Positions 1-8,700 of a DNA stretch of 9,039 bases are shown in pieces. A program made the translations under genes and the position numbers. The notes under the pieces were generated by a model. That model did not search any database and was not told where the DNA came from. It worked only from the letters and a program-made list of their open reading frames with translations. Source of the DNA: an uncultured Candidatus Saccharibacteria bacterium (GTDB lineage Bacteria > Patescibacteria > Saccharimonadia > Saccharimonadales > UBA4665); contig CAIYEO010000106.1 in NCBI GenBank assembly GCA_903925195.1, positions 1 to 9,039 on the forward strand, given 5' to 3'. Within the stretch, counting starts at the first letter, position 1, and each line of letters starts with the position of its first letter.

Positions 1-1
1 C

Positions 2-67
2 GTCGATTTCATTGTAATTACTATTGTACTTACAATTACTGCTTATGTCAATAGCTATTACTGGTAG
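2..67 (+). CDS. Possible C-terminal end of a membrane protein (partial, 5' cut by window)
   Basis: Reading from base 2 gives 21 sense codons ending in TAG at 65-67. The peptide is strongly hydrophobic (VDFIVITIVLTITAYVNSYYW), as expected for a final transmembrane helix with an aromatic end. The other two plus-strand frames have stops here. The stop codon would fall inside the last bases of the minus-strand tRNA (CCA end, discriminator and position 72), so the gene would converge on the tRNA with a 6-base overlap. One minus-strand frame is also open over this short stretch, so coding cannot be proven from 66 bases. I cannot assign a family. Confidence 0.3.
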   Translation, partial: VDFIVITIVLTITAYVNSYYW

Positions 68-138
68 CGGCGACAGGAATTGAACCTGTGACCTCGAGCT
101 TATGAGTCTCGCGCTCTAACCATCTGAGCTACGCCGCC
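62..138 (-). tRNA. tRNA with anticodon CAU (elongator Met, or Ile2 read by TilS)
   Basis: The reverse complement folds as a complete 77-nt cloverleaf: acceptor GGCGGCG/CGCCGCT, D-arm GCTC-AGATGGTTA-GAGC, anticodon loop CTCATAA, five-base variable loop AGGTC, T-arm ACAGG-TTCAATT-CCTGT, discriminator A and an encoded CCA. The anticodon CAT can be tRNA-Met or, after lysidine is made by TilS, tRNA-Ile(AUA). It is not the initiator type, because there is no C1:A72 mismatch and no run of three G:C pairs at the bottom of the anticodon stem. Two weak pairs are visible, G1:U72 and A31:G39. Pairs 4:69 and 5:68 are both G:C, unlike the U:A and A:U of E. coli elongator Met, and 29:41 is A:U. Identity is left open. 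The gene is divergent from tilS. Confidence 0.93.
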
Positions 139-155
139 ATTACTATCAGTTTTAA

Positions 156-164
156 AATATACCA
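156..164 (-). promoter_or_regulatory. Probable extended -10 element for the tRNA
   Basis: On the minus strand this reads TGGTATATT, a TGn extended -10 followed by a near-consensus hexamer. Transcription would start near 149, about 11 bases before the mature tRNA 5' end at 138. No convincing -35 hexamer is visible. The region is AT-rich, so chance matches are possible. Confidence 0.45.
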
Positions 165-194
165 TTTTTTATATCTGTTGTATATATGATAGGG

Positions 195-200
195 TATTAT
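195..200 (+). promoter_or_regulatory. Possible -10 element placed for a leaderless tilS transcript
   Basis: TATTAT ends seven bases before the preferred tilS ATG at 207, so the predicted first transcribed base would be the A of the start codon. No -35 hexamer is clear. The AGGG at 191-194 could instead be a weak ribosome binding site, although its 12-base spacing to 207 is long. Confidence 0.3.
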
Positions 201-206
201 ATCTTT

Positions 207-1085
207 ATGGAAATTGATATTCAACCAGGCAAATATATCGTTGCTGTTTCCGGCGGAGTAGATTCAATTGTGCTGCTGGATTTGTTGACTCACCAAAACA
301 ATCTAGAATTAGCCATAGCACATTTGGACCATGGCATTAGAAAAGAGTCACACTTGGATCATGACTTTGTTAAAAAGCTATCTGAAAAATATGGGCTAAA
401 GTTTTTCTCTAAAAGAGTTGAGCTCGGTCAAAATGCTAGCGAAGATAATGCTCGAAAAGTTCGTTATGATTTTTTAGATAGTGCAATGAAAAGTTTTGAG
501 GCAAAATCCATAATAACAGCACATCATCAAGACGATATTTTAGAAACTGCAACTTTCAATATGCTTAGAGGCACCGGAAGAAGTGGTCTTAGTTCTCTGA
601 AATCTACCCCTAAAATATTAAGGCCTTTACTTAGGTATTCTAAGCTTGAGATTTTAGAATATGCAAAAACACATAAATTAGATTGGGTGGAAGATAAGAC
701 TAACCAGGATACTCGATATTCTAGAAATTATATAAGACATAAAATGTTAGCAAAATTGAACCATCAATCAAAAGATAAATTAATTACCCTAGTTAATAAT
801 ACTCGAGATGTTAATAGTCTTATTGATAAGGAGCTGAATCTACAGCTTCATAAAAACCTGAAAGATAATAAGCTGGATAAGCACTGGTTCATTATGCTAC
901 CTAATAATGTTGCAGAAGAAGTTGTTGCGTATTGGTTTAGGCAGAGTGGGCTTGGTTCTTTTGATAAAAAAATCATCCATAGAAGCGTGGTTGCAATTAA
1001 GACATTTAAATCTGGTAAACAGTCAGATATATATGGAGGTTCAAGGCTAATAATTGAAGATCAGACAGTAGCTATTATTCGTTAA
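207..1085 (+). CDS. tilS: tRNA(Ile)-lysidine synthase TilS, compact form
   Basis: TilS uses ATP and lysine to convert C34 of the CAU-anticodon isoleucine tRNA to lysidine, which switches it from AUG to AUA decoding; it acts in the cytoplasm. Numbering from the alternative upstream ATG at 186, the PP-loop SGGVDS is at residues 22-27. It is followed by AHLDHGIR, the ASEDNARKVRYDFL segment, TAHHQDDILET, the RGTGRSGL segment and RPLLRYSKLEI, then WVEDKTNQD and the YSRNYIRHKML segment, all in TilS family order. The C-terminal part contains a FKSGKQSDIYGGSRLII stretch like the end of the first C-terminal domain. The protein has 292 residues, against about 430 in E. coli, so it resembles the short TilS forms lacking the last domain. 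I chose the ATG at 207 because the seven extra residues (MIGYYIF) are not needed by the fold and 186 has no ribosome site. It stops 45 bases before ftsH, as in many bacterial tilS-ftsH pairs. Confidence 0.93.
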   Translation: MEIDIQPGKYIVAVSGGVDSIVLLDLLTHQNNLELAIAHLDHGIRKESHLDHDFVKKLSEKYGLKFFSKRVELGQNASEDNARKVRYDFLDSAMKSFEAKSIITAHHQDDILETATFNMLRGTGRSGLSSLKSTPKILRPLLRYSKLEILEYAKTHKLDWVEDKTNQDTRYSRNYIRHKMLAKLNHQSKDKLITLVNNTRDVNSLIDKELNLQLHKNLKDNKLDKHWFIMLPNNVAEEVVAYWFRQSGLGSFDKKIIHRSVVAIKTFKSGKQSDIYGGSRLIIEDQTVAIIR

Positions 1086-1113
1086 TTCAACTAGTGATGA
1101 ATCTTTATTTTTC

Positions 1114-1122
1114 TGTTATAAT
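1114..1122 (+). promoter_or_regulatory. Extended -10 promoter element for ftsH, near-leaderless spacing
   Basis: TGTTATAAT matches the TGnTATAAT extended -10 consensus exactly. The predicted start of transcription is about 1129, only two bases before the ftsH ATG at 1131. No Shine-Dalgarno sequence precedes that ATG, so the transcript may be leaderless or nearly so. No good -35 hexamer is seen, which is tolerated with an extended -10. Confidence 0.5.
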
Positions 1123-1130
1123 AAATATCT

Positions 1131-2999
1131 ATGGATAAAAAAAGTTTTCGTTCGCCCACCAATAAAGATAATGGAAGCCGTAAGGGTTTTAAAAATATAG
1201 GTTTTGTCGCCTTATTGATACTACTAGGACTAATTGTATTTGCAGCCTATGGACAGTCATCACCATTAAAAGAAATACCAATGACCCAAGTGGTTCAACA
1301 GAATAATAATGACCAACTGTCATATATATATGTAAATGGTAACCAGTTAACTATTACTCAAAAGGGTCAATCAAAGGCAACCGAGAAGTCATATAAAGAT
1401 CCAGGCAGTAGTTTAAGTGCCGAAGGTCTTAATACTAAAAAAACTACAATTCAGTATGCTTCTGAATCATCATCCAGCTCGACTTGGTTAAACATTGGTC
1501 TAACTATTCTCCCAATAATTATTATCTCGGGAGTGATTTACTTTATGTTGAAATCTGCGCAAGGCCAGGGTAATCAGGCTCTTAGTTTTGGAAAGAGCCG
1601 AGCTAGACTTTATGGAAATGAAAAAGATAAAGTTGATTTCAATCAGGTAGCTGGTAGTGCTGAAGCTAAACAGGATTTAAAAGAGGTAGTTGAATTTCTT
1701 AAGTATCCAAAGAAGTTTGCTGCAGTTGGAGCAAGAATTCCAAAAGGAGTCTTACTAATTGGTCCTCCGGGAACTGGTAAGACTTTATTGGCTCGAGCCG
1801 TTGCTGGTGAAGCTAACGTGCCATTTTTTAGTATTTCTGGTTCTGAATTTGTTGAAATGTTTGTTGGTGTTGGAGCAAGTAGAGTTAGAGACTTATTTGC
1901 AAAGGCTAAGAAAAACGCACCTTGTATAATCTTCATCGATGAAATTGATGCTGTCGGTAGAAAACGTGGTAGTGGCATGGGCGGTGGACATGACGAAAGA
2001 GAGCAAACCCTCAACCAGATTCTCGTAGAGATGGATGGTTTCGAACAAGGTCAAAATGTAATTGTTCTTGCTGCAACTAACCGATCAGACGTACTTGATC
2101 CAGCACTTCTTAGACCTGGACGCTTTGATAGACGAGTTAATATTGATCTTCCAGACCGCAAAGACAGGGAAGCTATTCTTAATATTCATTTCAAAAAGAT
2201 TCCTACTGAAAAAACTGTTGATTTAGCATCATTGGCTGCAAAATCTGCTGGCTCATCTGGTGCAGACCTGCAGAACATGGCCAACGAAGCAGCTATTATC
2301 GCTGCTAGAAATGATAAAAAAGTTATTTCTAATGAAGACGTTACAGAAGCTTTCGAGAAAGTTGCAATCGGACCTGAACGTAAGAGTAAGGTTATGAATA
2401 ATAAGGAAAAAGAACTTACTGCTTATCACGAATCTGGACATGCTATTGTTGGTCACGTACTTCCTGATAGCGATTTAGTACACAAGGTTACAATTATCCC
2501 AAGAGGCGGTACGGGCGGAGTAACTTGGTTTATACCACCAGAAGATCGAAGCTATCATTCACTGATTGAATTCAAAGATATATTAGCTCGTATGTTAGGT
2601 GGACGTATTGCAGAAGAAGTAATTTACGGAGCAGACAGAATTACGACTGGAGCTGGTAATGATCTTCAAAAAGCTGCAGAACTTGCAAGAGATATGATTG
2701 TTAACCAAGGCATGGGTAAGAAGCTACGTGATCAAGTCTTTCATGTTGATGAAGGCATGATGATTGAGAAAATAGTTCATGAAAGAGATTATTCAGAAGA
2801 TACTGCCAAAATAATCGATGATGAAGTAGAAGCTCTTATTACTGAAGCTGCCAATAGAGCCAGAATGGTCATTAAGGCAAACCTTAGTTGTGTCGAAAAA
2901 TTGAAGGATAAACTCTTAGAAAAAGAATCTGTTGAAGCGACTGAAGTTAAGCATATTTTTGAAGATTCAGTAATGCCTAAACCAGCAGCACTTTACTAA
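1131..2999 (+). CDS. ftsH: ATP-dependent zinc metalloprotease FtsH
   Basis: FtsH is a membrane-anchored hexameric AAA+ protease that extracts and degrades misfolded membrane proteins and selected soluble regulators. The 622 residues show the full family layout. Transmembrane helix 1 is at about 23-41, an extracytoplasmic domain at about 42-117 and helix 2 at about 119-140. The AAA+ module has Walker A GPPGTGKT at 211-218, the pore loop MFVGVGAS at 243-250, Walker B IIFIDEID at 266-273, sensor-1 Asn317 in AATNRSD, and arginine fingers in RPGRFDRR (Arg331, Arg334). The peptidase domain has the zinc motif HESGH at 433-437, GGVTW at 462-466, and the third zinc ligand Asp511 in TTGAGNDL. All catalytic residues are present, so it should be active. 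Length is typical. No ribosome binding site precedes the ATG, and an extended -10 lies just upstream. Confidence 0.98.
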   Translation: MDKKSFRSPTNKDNGSRKGFKNIGFVALLILLGLIVFAAYGQSSPLKEIPMTQVVQQNNNDQLSYIYVNGNQLTITQKGQSKATEKSYKDPGSSLSAEGLNTKKTTIQYASESSSSSTWLNIGLTILPIIIISGVIYFMLKSAQGQGNQALSFGKSRARLYGNEKDKVDFNQVAGSAEAKQDLKEVVEFLKYPKKFAAVGARIPKGVLLIGPPGTGKTLLARAVAGEANVPFFSISGSEFVEMFVGVGASRVRDLFAKAKKNAPCIIFIDEIDAVGRKRGSGMGGGHDEREQTLNQILVEMDGFEQGQNVIVLAATNRSDVLDPALLRPGRFDRRVNIDLPDRKDREAILNIHFKKIPTEKTVDLASLAAKSAGSSGADLQNMANEAAIIAARNDKKVISNEDVTEAFEKVAIGPERKSKVMNNKEKELTAYHESGHAIVGHVLPDSDLVHKVTIIPRGGTGGVTWFIPPEDRSYHSLIEFKDILARMLGGRIAEEVIYGADRITTGAGNDLQKAAELARDMIVNQGMGKKLRDQVFHVDEGMMIEKIVHERDYSEDTAKIIDDEVEALITEAANRARMVIKANLSCVEKLKDKLLEKESVEATEVKHIFEDSVMPKPAALY

Positions 3000-3034
3000 A
3001 AAATCTAAAAGTCTAGCATAAAGCATAACAAAAA

Positions 3035-3043
3035 TGCGACAAT
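3035..3043 (+). promoter_or_regulatory. Weak extended -10-like element before the ATPase gene
   Basis: TGCGACAAT resembles TGnTATAAT with two mismatches in the hexamer. It would start transcription near 3050, six bases before the ATG at 3056, and again no Shine-Dalgarno sequence is present. Co-transcription from ftsH across the 56-base gap is equally possible, since no terminator hairpin is visible between the genes. Confidence 0.2.
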
Positions 3044-3055
3044 AGCTAAATAATT

Positions 3056-5545
3056 ATGACTAATTCTATAAGCAACCAAAATAATAAAGGAGTTTTACTT
3101 TTACTTCAAGTACCACGTACTAATGAGAAAAAGGAACTTGCTGCAGAACAAATGTTTGCCAGTCTTCATGGACTACTTTCTAGTCAGCAGAGATCTAATC
3201 TATTCTCATCGTTTAGTGGAGAAACCATCAGCTTTGAAATAGCAGTTATTAATAAGCGAATCGGCTTCTATGTTTGGGTTCCAGATTATTTGAAAAGTTA
3301 CGTTGAGGAACAAATTTATGCTCAATATCCGACCGTTAACATCTCTGAAGTTGAAGACTATTCAATCAATAAGAAGCTAAATGGAAAAGATGTCTTAACA
3401 ACTGAACTTAAGCTAACAGGGCATAGTGCTTTGCCGATAAAAACTTTTCAGAGTTTTGAGGTCGATCCATTAGCCGCTATTACGGCAACACTCGCTAAAT
3501 TTGAAGATAACGAGGAGGCTTGGATACAGCTAGTTATAAGACCTGCTAGCAGTAATTGGCATCGTAACAATGAAAAGTATATATCTAGCCTTAGAAGCAG
3601 TAAGGGTGGTTCAGGGGCTAGAGATTTAATAAACCTCATACTATATCCAGCCGCCAAACCAGGTGCTAGTAATTCAGCGTTAACCGATTCTCAGCAAACA
3701 AGAATATCTGGAGCCGAGGAGAAAAGTCAAAAATTGGCCTTTGAAGCTGTACTTAGAATAGTTTACAAGGGCGGTGGTACTAAAGCTCAGGCAAAATTAA
3801 GATTACAATCAATTGTAGCCAGCTATAAGCAGTTTAATACAACCTATCTTAATAGTTTTGAGCATAGAAAAACTTCTGAACTAAATAACGAGGTGTTGAA
3901 ATTTACTCAAAGAAAAATTTCAAAAAATAGTCTAACCTTTAATATAGAGGAAGTAGCTACATTATTTCATCTGCCACACACTAATGTAGAGACTCCCTAT
4001 ATACTTTGGGCGCTATCTCAAACTGCTGAGCCACCAGCTAATTTGCCAATCGTCTCTAATATTCATAATCCAGCCATTAGTCCTATTGCAGCGACTAATT
4101 TTAGAGGCCACAATACTATGTTTGGCTTGCCGCGTAGTGACAGGGGTAGACACCTATATGTTATTGGACAAACTGGAGTAGGCAAGTCAGGTATGCTCGA
4201 ACTGTTAACAATATCTGACATTTATAGCCCGTATGGCTTTGCTATTATTGATCCTCACGGAGATTATGCTCAGAATATATTAGCTAGAATTCCAGAAGAA
4301 AGAATTAAGGATGTAGTATATTTCAATCCAAGTGATGTGGACTTTCCTGTTGCATTCAATCCAATGGAAGTTTATGATTCAAAACTAAAAACTCACACTT
4401 GCTCAGAACTCATAGGGGTACTTACTCGTATGTTCGATTCCTGGGGTCCTCGATTAGAATATATTCTTAGATATAGTATTCTAGCTCTACTCGATTATCC
4501 GGACGCTACCATGTTAGACATAACTAGAATATTAACTGAGAAGAAATTTCGAGATGAAGTAGTTGGTTTCATAGAAGATCCTGTTGTCAGGAATTTCTGG
4601 ACTGTTGAGTTTGCAAGTTGGAATAATAAGTTTGCTGCTGAGGCTATTGCGCCAGTACTAAATAAAGTAGGTGCCTTTACTGCCAATCCTCTAGTCAGAA
4701 ATATAATTGGTCAGAAAAAGAGTTCATTCAATATTAGACAGATTATGGATGAAAACAAGATTTTAATTGTTAATTTATCTAGAGGATTAGTCGGAGAAGA
4801 CAACGCAGCATTATTAGGATCTCTCCTTGTGACTAAAATTCAATTAGCAGCCATGAGTCGTGCAGATATTCCAGCCGCCAATAGAACTCCTTTCTATCTC
4901 TATGTAGATGAGTTTCAGAACTTCGCTACTGACTCATTCACGACAATTTTGAGTGAGGCTAGAAAATACGGCCTAAACCTAACTGTCGCTAATCAGTACA
5001 TAGCTCAGATGATACCAGCAGTTAGGGACGCTATTTTTGGTAACGTTGGTTCGATTATTGCCTTCAGAACAAGTGCCGATGACGCAAGAGGTATGCAGAA
5101 ATATTTTGAACCAAAATTCACTGAGTATGATTTAGTCCATATGCATAATAGACACTTTGTAGTCAATATGACTATTGAAGGTGAGAAGGTTCCGGCTTTC
5201 TCGGCAATTAGTCTGAATCTCCCCGTATCGCCTCATGACAATAGCAGTAGAATAATAGATCACAGCCGAGAGCTATATTCAAAAAATAAGCATGAAGTAT
5301 CAAAAGATATCGGAGATAAGTATTTGGTGCCTCAACGGATAAAGAATAATATTGCCACAACCAATATTCAAAATGATTCATTCAAACCTAGCGATAAAAC
5401 TATAAAACCAAAAAGAAAAAGAAATCGCCACCATAAGTCTGCTGTTTTAAACAATGCACATTCAACTTCGAATAACTTTGGAAAAGTTGCTATGAACGGA
5501 CTTACTAATTTGGCTGAAGATGAAATTGTAAGATTGAAAAAATAA
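3056..5545 (+). CDS. TraG/VirB4/HerA-type P-loop ATPase (type IV secretion or DNA-transfer family)
   Basis: This 829-residue ATPase belongs to the HerA/FtsK superfamily branch that includes VirB4 and TraG/VirD4, motors that move DNA or protein through conjugation-type machines. Residues 1-340 form an N-terminal domain that I do not recognise firmly. The motor follows, with Walker A GQTGVGKS at 371-378, IIDPHGDY at 397-404 (typical of TraG/DUF87 proteins), FNPSDVDFPVAFNPME at about 423-438, Walker B-like YVDEFQNFA at 616-624, then ILSEARKYGLNL and ANQYIAQM at 645-652, as in TraM-recognition/TraD C-terminal ATPase domains. The tail has a basic cluster around 784-794 (KPKRKRNRHHK), plausible for nucleic-acid or partner contact. 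No transmembrane helix is evident, so it is not a canonical membrane-anchored VirD4 and would be peripheral. No other secretion gene is visible in the window. Family placement is confident; substrate and exact role are not. Confidence 0.85.
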   Translation: MTNSISNQNNKGVLLLLQVPRTNEKKELAAEQMFASLHGLLSSQQRSNLFSSFSGETISFEIAVINKRIGFYVWVPDYLKSYVEEQIYAQYPTVNISEVEDYSINKKLNGKDVLTTELKLTGHSALPIKTFQSFEVDPLAAITATLAKFEDNEEAWIQLVIRPASSNWHRNNEKYISSLRSSKGGSGARDLINLILYPAAKPGASNSALTDSQQTRISGAEEKSQKLAFEAVLRIVYKGGGTKAQAKLRLQSIVASYKQFNTTYLNSFEHRKTSELNNEVLKFTQRKISKNSLTFNIEEVATLFHLPHTNVETPYILWALSQTAEPPANLPIVSNIHNPAISPIAATNFRGHNTMFGLPRSDRGRHLYVIGQTGVGKSGMLELLTISDIYSPYGFAIIDPHGDYAQNILARIPEERIKDVVYFNPSDVDFPVAFNPMEVYDSKLKTHTCSELIGVLTRMFDSWGPRLEYILRYSILALLDYPDATMLDITRILTEKKFRDEVVGFIEDPVVRNFWTVEFASWNNKFAAEAIAPVLNKVGAFTANPLVRNIIGQKKSSFNIRQIMDENKILIVNLSRGLVGEDNAALLGSLLVTKIQLAAMSRADIPAANRTPFYLYVDEFQNFATDSFTTILSEARKYGLNLTVANQYIAQMIPAVRDAIFGNVGSIIAFRTSADDARGMQKYFEPKFTEYDLVHMHNRHFVVNMTIEGEKVPAFSAISLNLPVSPHDNSSRIIDHSRELYSKNKHEVSKDIGDKYLVPQRIKNNIATTNIQNDSFKPSDKTIKPKRKRNRHHKSAVLNNAHSTSNNFGKVAMNGLTNLAEDEIVRLKK

Positions 5546-5599
5546 GCTTTATTTAATTATTACAATAGTTTAATATCATAAGCATATACATTATGTAAT

Positions 5600-5605
5600 G
5601 AGGGG
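5600..5605 (+). promoter_or_regulatory. Ribosome binding site fixing a GTG start
   Basis: GAGGGG lies nine bases before GTG at 5615-5617. An in-frame TAA at 5579-5581 closes the frame upstream and no in-frame ATG lies between it and the GTG, so this site decides the start. It is the only clear Shine-Dalgarno-like sequence before a protein gene in the window. Confidence 0.65.
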
Positions 5606-5614
5606 AACAATCAA

Positions 5615-5728
5615 GTGGAGAAAATAAAAAAGTTTAAATCATATTCAAAACAGAATAGAGTTACAGGTTTAATAGTTATAGCGTTTATTGCTATTGCAGG
5701 AAGCACTTATTTACTATTTGCTAGAGCC
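5615..5728 (+). other. Signal peptide or signal anchor of the surface enzyme
   Basis: Residues 1-15 carry many Lys/Arg, followed by a hydrophobic helix at about 16-35 (VTGLIVIAFIAIAGSTYLLF) and then ARA-A at 36-39. The A-R-A motif suits signal peptidase I cleavage after residue 38. If it is not cleaved, the same helix would anchor the protein with its domains outside. No lipobox cysteine is present. Confidence 0.8.
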
Positions 5729-8700
5729 GCAACTACTACATCAACGCTACCATTAACATCATCAGCTGTTATTGCATCAAAAACCCCTACTGTAGCTAAG
5801 GCAAACCCTTCTATCCTGCAAACAACAGGACTAGGCAATTCAATAGGTGGCTATAGAAGTTTCCTAAAATTTAATGTCGCAACACCAAGCCCAACTGACG
5901 TCATCACCAAAGTGCAACTTAAGGTATATACTCAAACCGCCAATAGTGCTGGTTTCTATGTTAAGTCTCTTGCGGATTCTTCATGGGATCCTACTAAGAT
6001 TACCTACAATTCACATCCAACTATAGGCAGTACAATAGCTGATTCAAGCGCTACAAAGGTGAATACTTGGAAGACTATAGATCTTACAAAATATGTAACA
6101 GCTAAAGGACTAGTATCCTTTGTTCTTTATCCTAAGGACGGCTATATAATTCAATATAGTAATGCTGGTACAACTGCACCACAATTAGTCGTCGACTATA
6201 CCCCAGCGACGATTGCTGACACTACAGCACCAACAAATGTTGCAATTACTGCTCCAACTTCAGGAGCCACAGTCACTGGAACCTATAGCTTTGCATCATC
6301 AGCAACTGACGAAACTGGTGTCGCTAAGGTTGAATTCTACAATGATTCTAAATTAATCGGTAATGCCGGACCAAATACAGCAACTAGTTGGGTAATATAT
6401 AACACCACAACTAGTACTTATGGTTTTGACACTAAAACTCTGACTGACGGTACTCATAGTATATATTCAATAGCCTATGATGCTGCTGGTAACAAAACTC
6501 AGAGCACTCCTGTTAGCTACACTGTAAATAATGCTACTCAGCCACCTGTATCCACATCTGGCCCAATAAGAATAGGCTTCTACTATCCTTGGTTTCCTGA
6601 AACCTGGGGTAAAATTGCCACTCCAAATACTCACTTTAATCCAACAGCCGGATTTTATTCCTCAGATACTGCACCTGTCATAACAAAGCATATTCAACAA
6701 ATGACCTATGCAGGTTTAGATGCAGCAGTTGCTTCATGGTGGGGTCAAGGTCAGCATAGTGAAAGTACTCGTATTCCAGCGCTTCTTAATAACTCTGCTA
6801 ATACATCAAATGGCAAAAATCTAAAATGGGCACTATATTACGAAAAAGAAAGTACGGGTGATCCTGCAGTTGCAGACATTACATCTGATCTTACGTATAT
6901 CAAGACTAACTATGCAGGTAACGCAAATTACCTACAAATAGGAGGCAAGCCAGTTATCTTCGTCTTCACTGATGGAAATGATGCATGCGCTATGGCTCAA
7001 CGTTGGCACGATGCTAATACAGTTGGATTCTATGTAGTACTTAAAGTATTCTCCGGATATACAGCCTGTACAACCCAACCTGATGGCTGGCACCAATATG
7101 GCCCAGCTTCAGCTACTGATTCGCAAGGTAAGTATTCCTACACTATTTCACCTGGATTCTGGTTATATACTGAAGCCGCTCCAAGACTTGCTCGTCTATC
7201 TGCAGCTGACTGGACTACTAGTGTGAATAACATGGTTGCATCGAAAGCACAGTTCCAATTAGTAACAACATTTAATGAATGGGGTGAAGGAACAGCAGTA
7301 GAGCCAGCAAATGAATGGGCTTCAGCTTCTGGCTATGGTACATATATAGACATACTTCATCAGATACTTAATGCTAATGCGCCAACACCAGTAGACACAA
7401 CAGCTCCTACTGCACCATCGAATCTAACTGCCACTTTAGCATCAAGTGCATCTAAGACGGTTAATTTAAGCTGGACTGCATCAAGCGACAATGTTGGTGG
7501 GAGCGGACTAAAGCAATACACAGTTAGTCGAACAGATTCTGCCAATAATAAAGTTAGCTTTAATGTCACTGCTCCAACAGTTACATATTCTGATTCATCA
7601 GCAATATACAACACCCAGTACACATATAGTGTTACTGCATCAGATAATGCTGTACCTGCTAACGTATCTAGTGCTTCTAATAGTGTCTCAGTGACAACTC
7701 CAAGTCAGCCTGTTGCAGCACCTGCAACACCAACTAATCTTTCAGGCAGCGCTATATCATCAACTCAGATAAATCTGACATGGACAGCCTCTGTTGATAC
7801 AACTGGCATTGTCGGTGGATATAAAGTTTTCAGGAATGGTACTCAGATAGCTGATACTAAGAGTATAGGTACTGCCTATTCAGATACTGGACTAACTGGA
7901 TCAACTAGCTATTCTTACACAGTATTAGCTTATGATTCTGTGACTACTACTCTTCAATCTGCTCAGACTGCAGCTGTATCAGTAACGACTCCTCCTACAC
8001 CACAAGTTCCAGTTGCTGATACAACTCCACCAAGCATACCTACTAATGTTCTTGCGACTCTTGCCACCGCAACAGGTAAGACTGTAAATGTTACTTGGGG
8101 TGCCTCAACAGATAACGCTGGTGGAAGCGGACTAAAACAGTACGTCATAACTAGAACTGATTCAGCCAATACAGTAGTTCAATTTACTGTTGCCGCCGGA
8201 ACACTTAATTATGCAGATAGTTCAACTAATTTCGCTACAACATATAACTACACAGTAGCTGCTCAGGACAATGCTTCACCTAACAATACTTCCGTTGCAT
8301 CTGTACCGGTTTCCGTAACCACTCCTAAAACACCAGATACTACTGCTCCAAATGTCCCTGCAGCTCCTAGTGTAATAATCGTTTCCTCGGCTCAAGTAAC
8401 TATTGCTTGGAACGCTGTCACAGATAATCCTACCGACGGAACAGCCTCAGGTGTAGCTGGTTATCGAGTATTCCGTAACGGTACTCAGATAGCTGACGTT
8501 ACCACAACTTCTGTGAATGACTCTATGACATTTGTCTCAGGACAAGGCTACACATGGACAGTTCTAGCCTATGATGTTTCTGGAAACCTATCTGCACAAT
8601 CTCCAGCTTCAGCAAGTACGATTCCAAACCCAGTCATAGCTACAAGTTCATATTGTAATAATCCTGCTACTGGAAATAAGATCAATACTGTAATTGTTAT

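Noticed and set aside
14..39. Inverted repeats GTAATT/AATTAC and ATTGT/ACAAT downstream of the tRNA as its terminator
   Set aside because: The stems are short, A:T-rich and overlap each other, with no T-run on the minus strand. They can be chance in AT-rich DNA.
186..206. ATG at 186 as the tilS start
   Set aside because: No ribosome site or well-placed -10 element precedes it, and the extra residues MIGYYIF are not needed for the PP-loop fold. It remains a possible alternative.
1643..2014. Open frame on the minus strand inside ftsH
   Set aside because: It lies opposite the most conserved AAA+ region, has no family features, and is explained by the codon use of ftsH.
5540..5554. Inverted repeat AAATAA-GCT-TTATTT at the end of the ATPase gene as a terminator
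   Set aside because: The six-pair stem is all A:T, overlaps the stop codon and has no clean T-run after it, so it is too weak for an intrinsic terminator.
7394..8641. Repeats here as CRISPR or a mobile element
   Set aside because: The similarity is at protein-domain level, in frame and diverged, with no short constant repeats, terminal inverted repeats or transposase.
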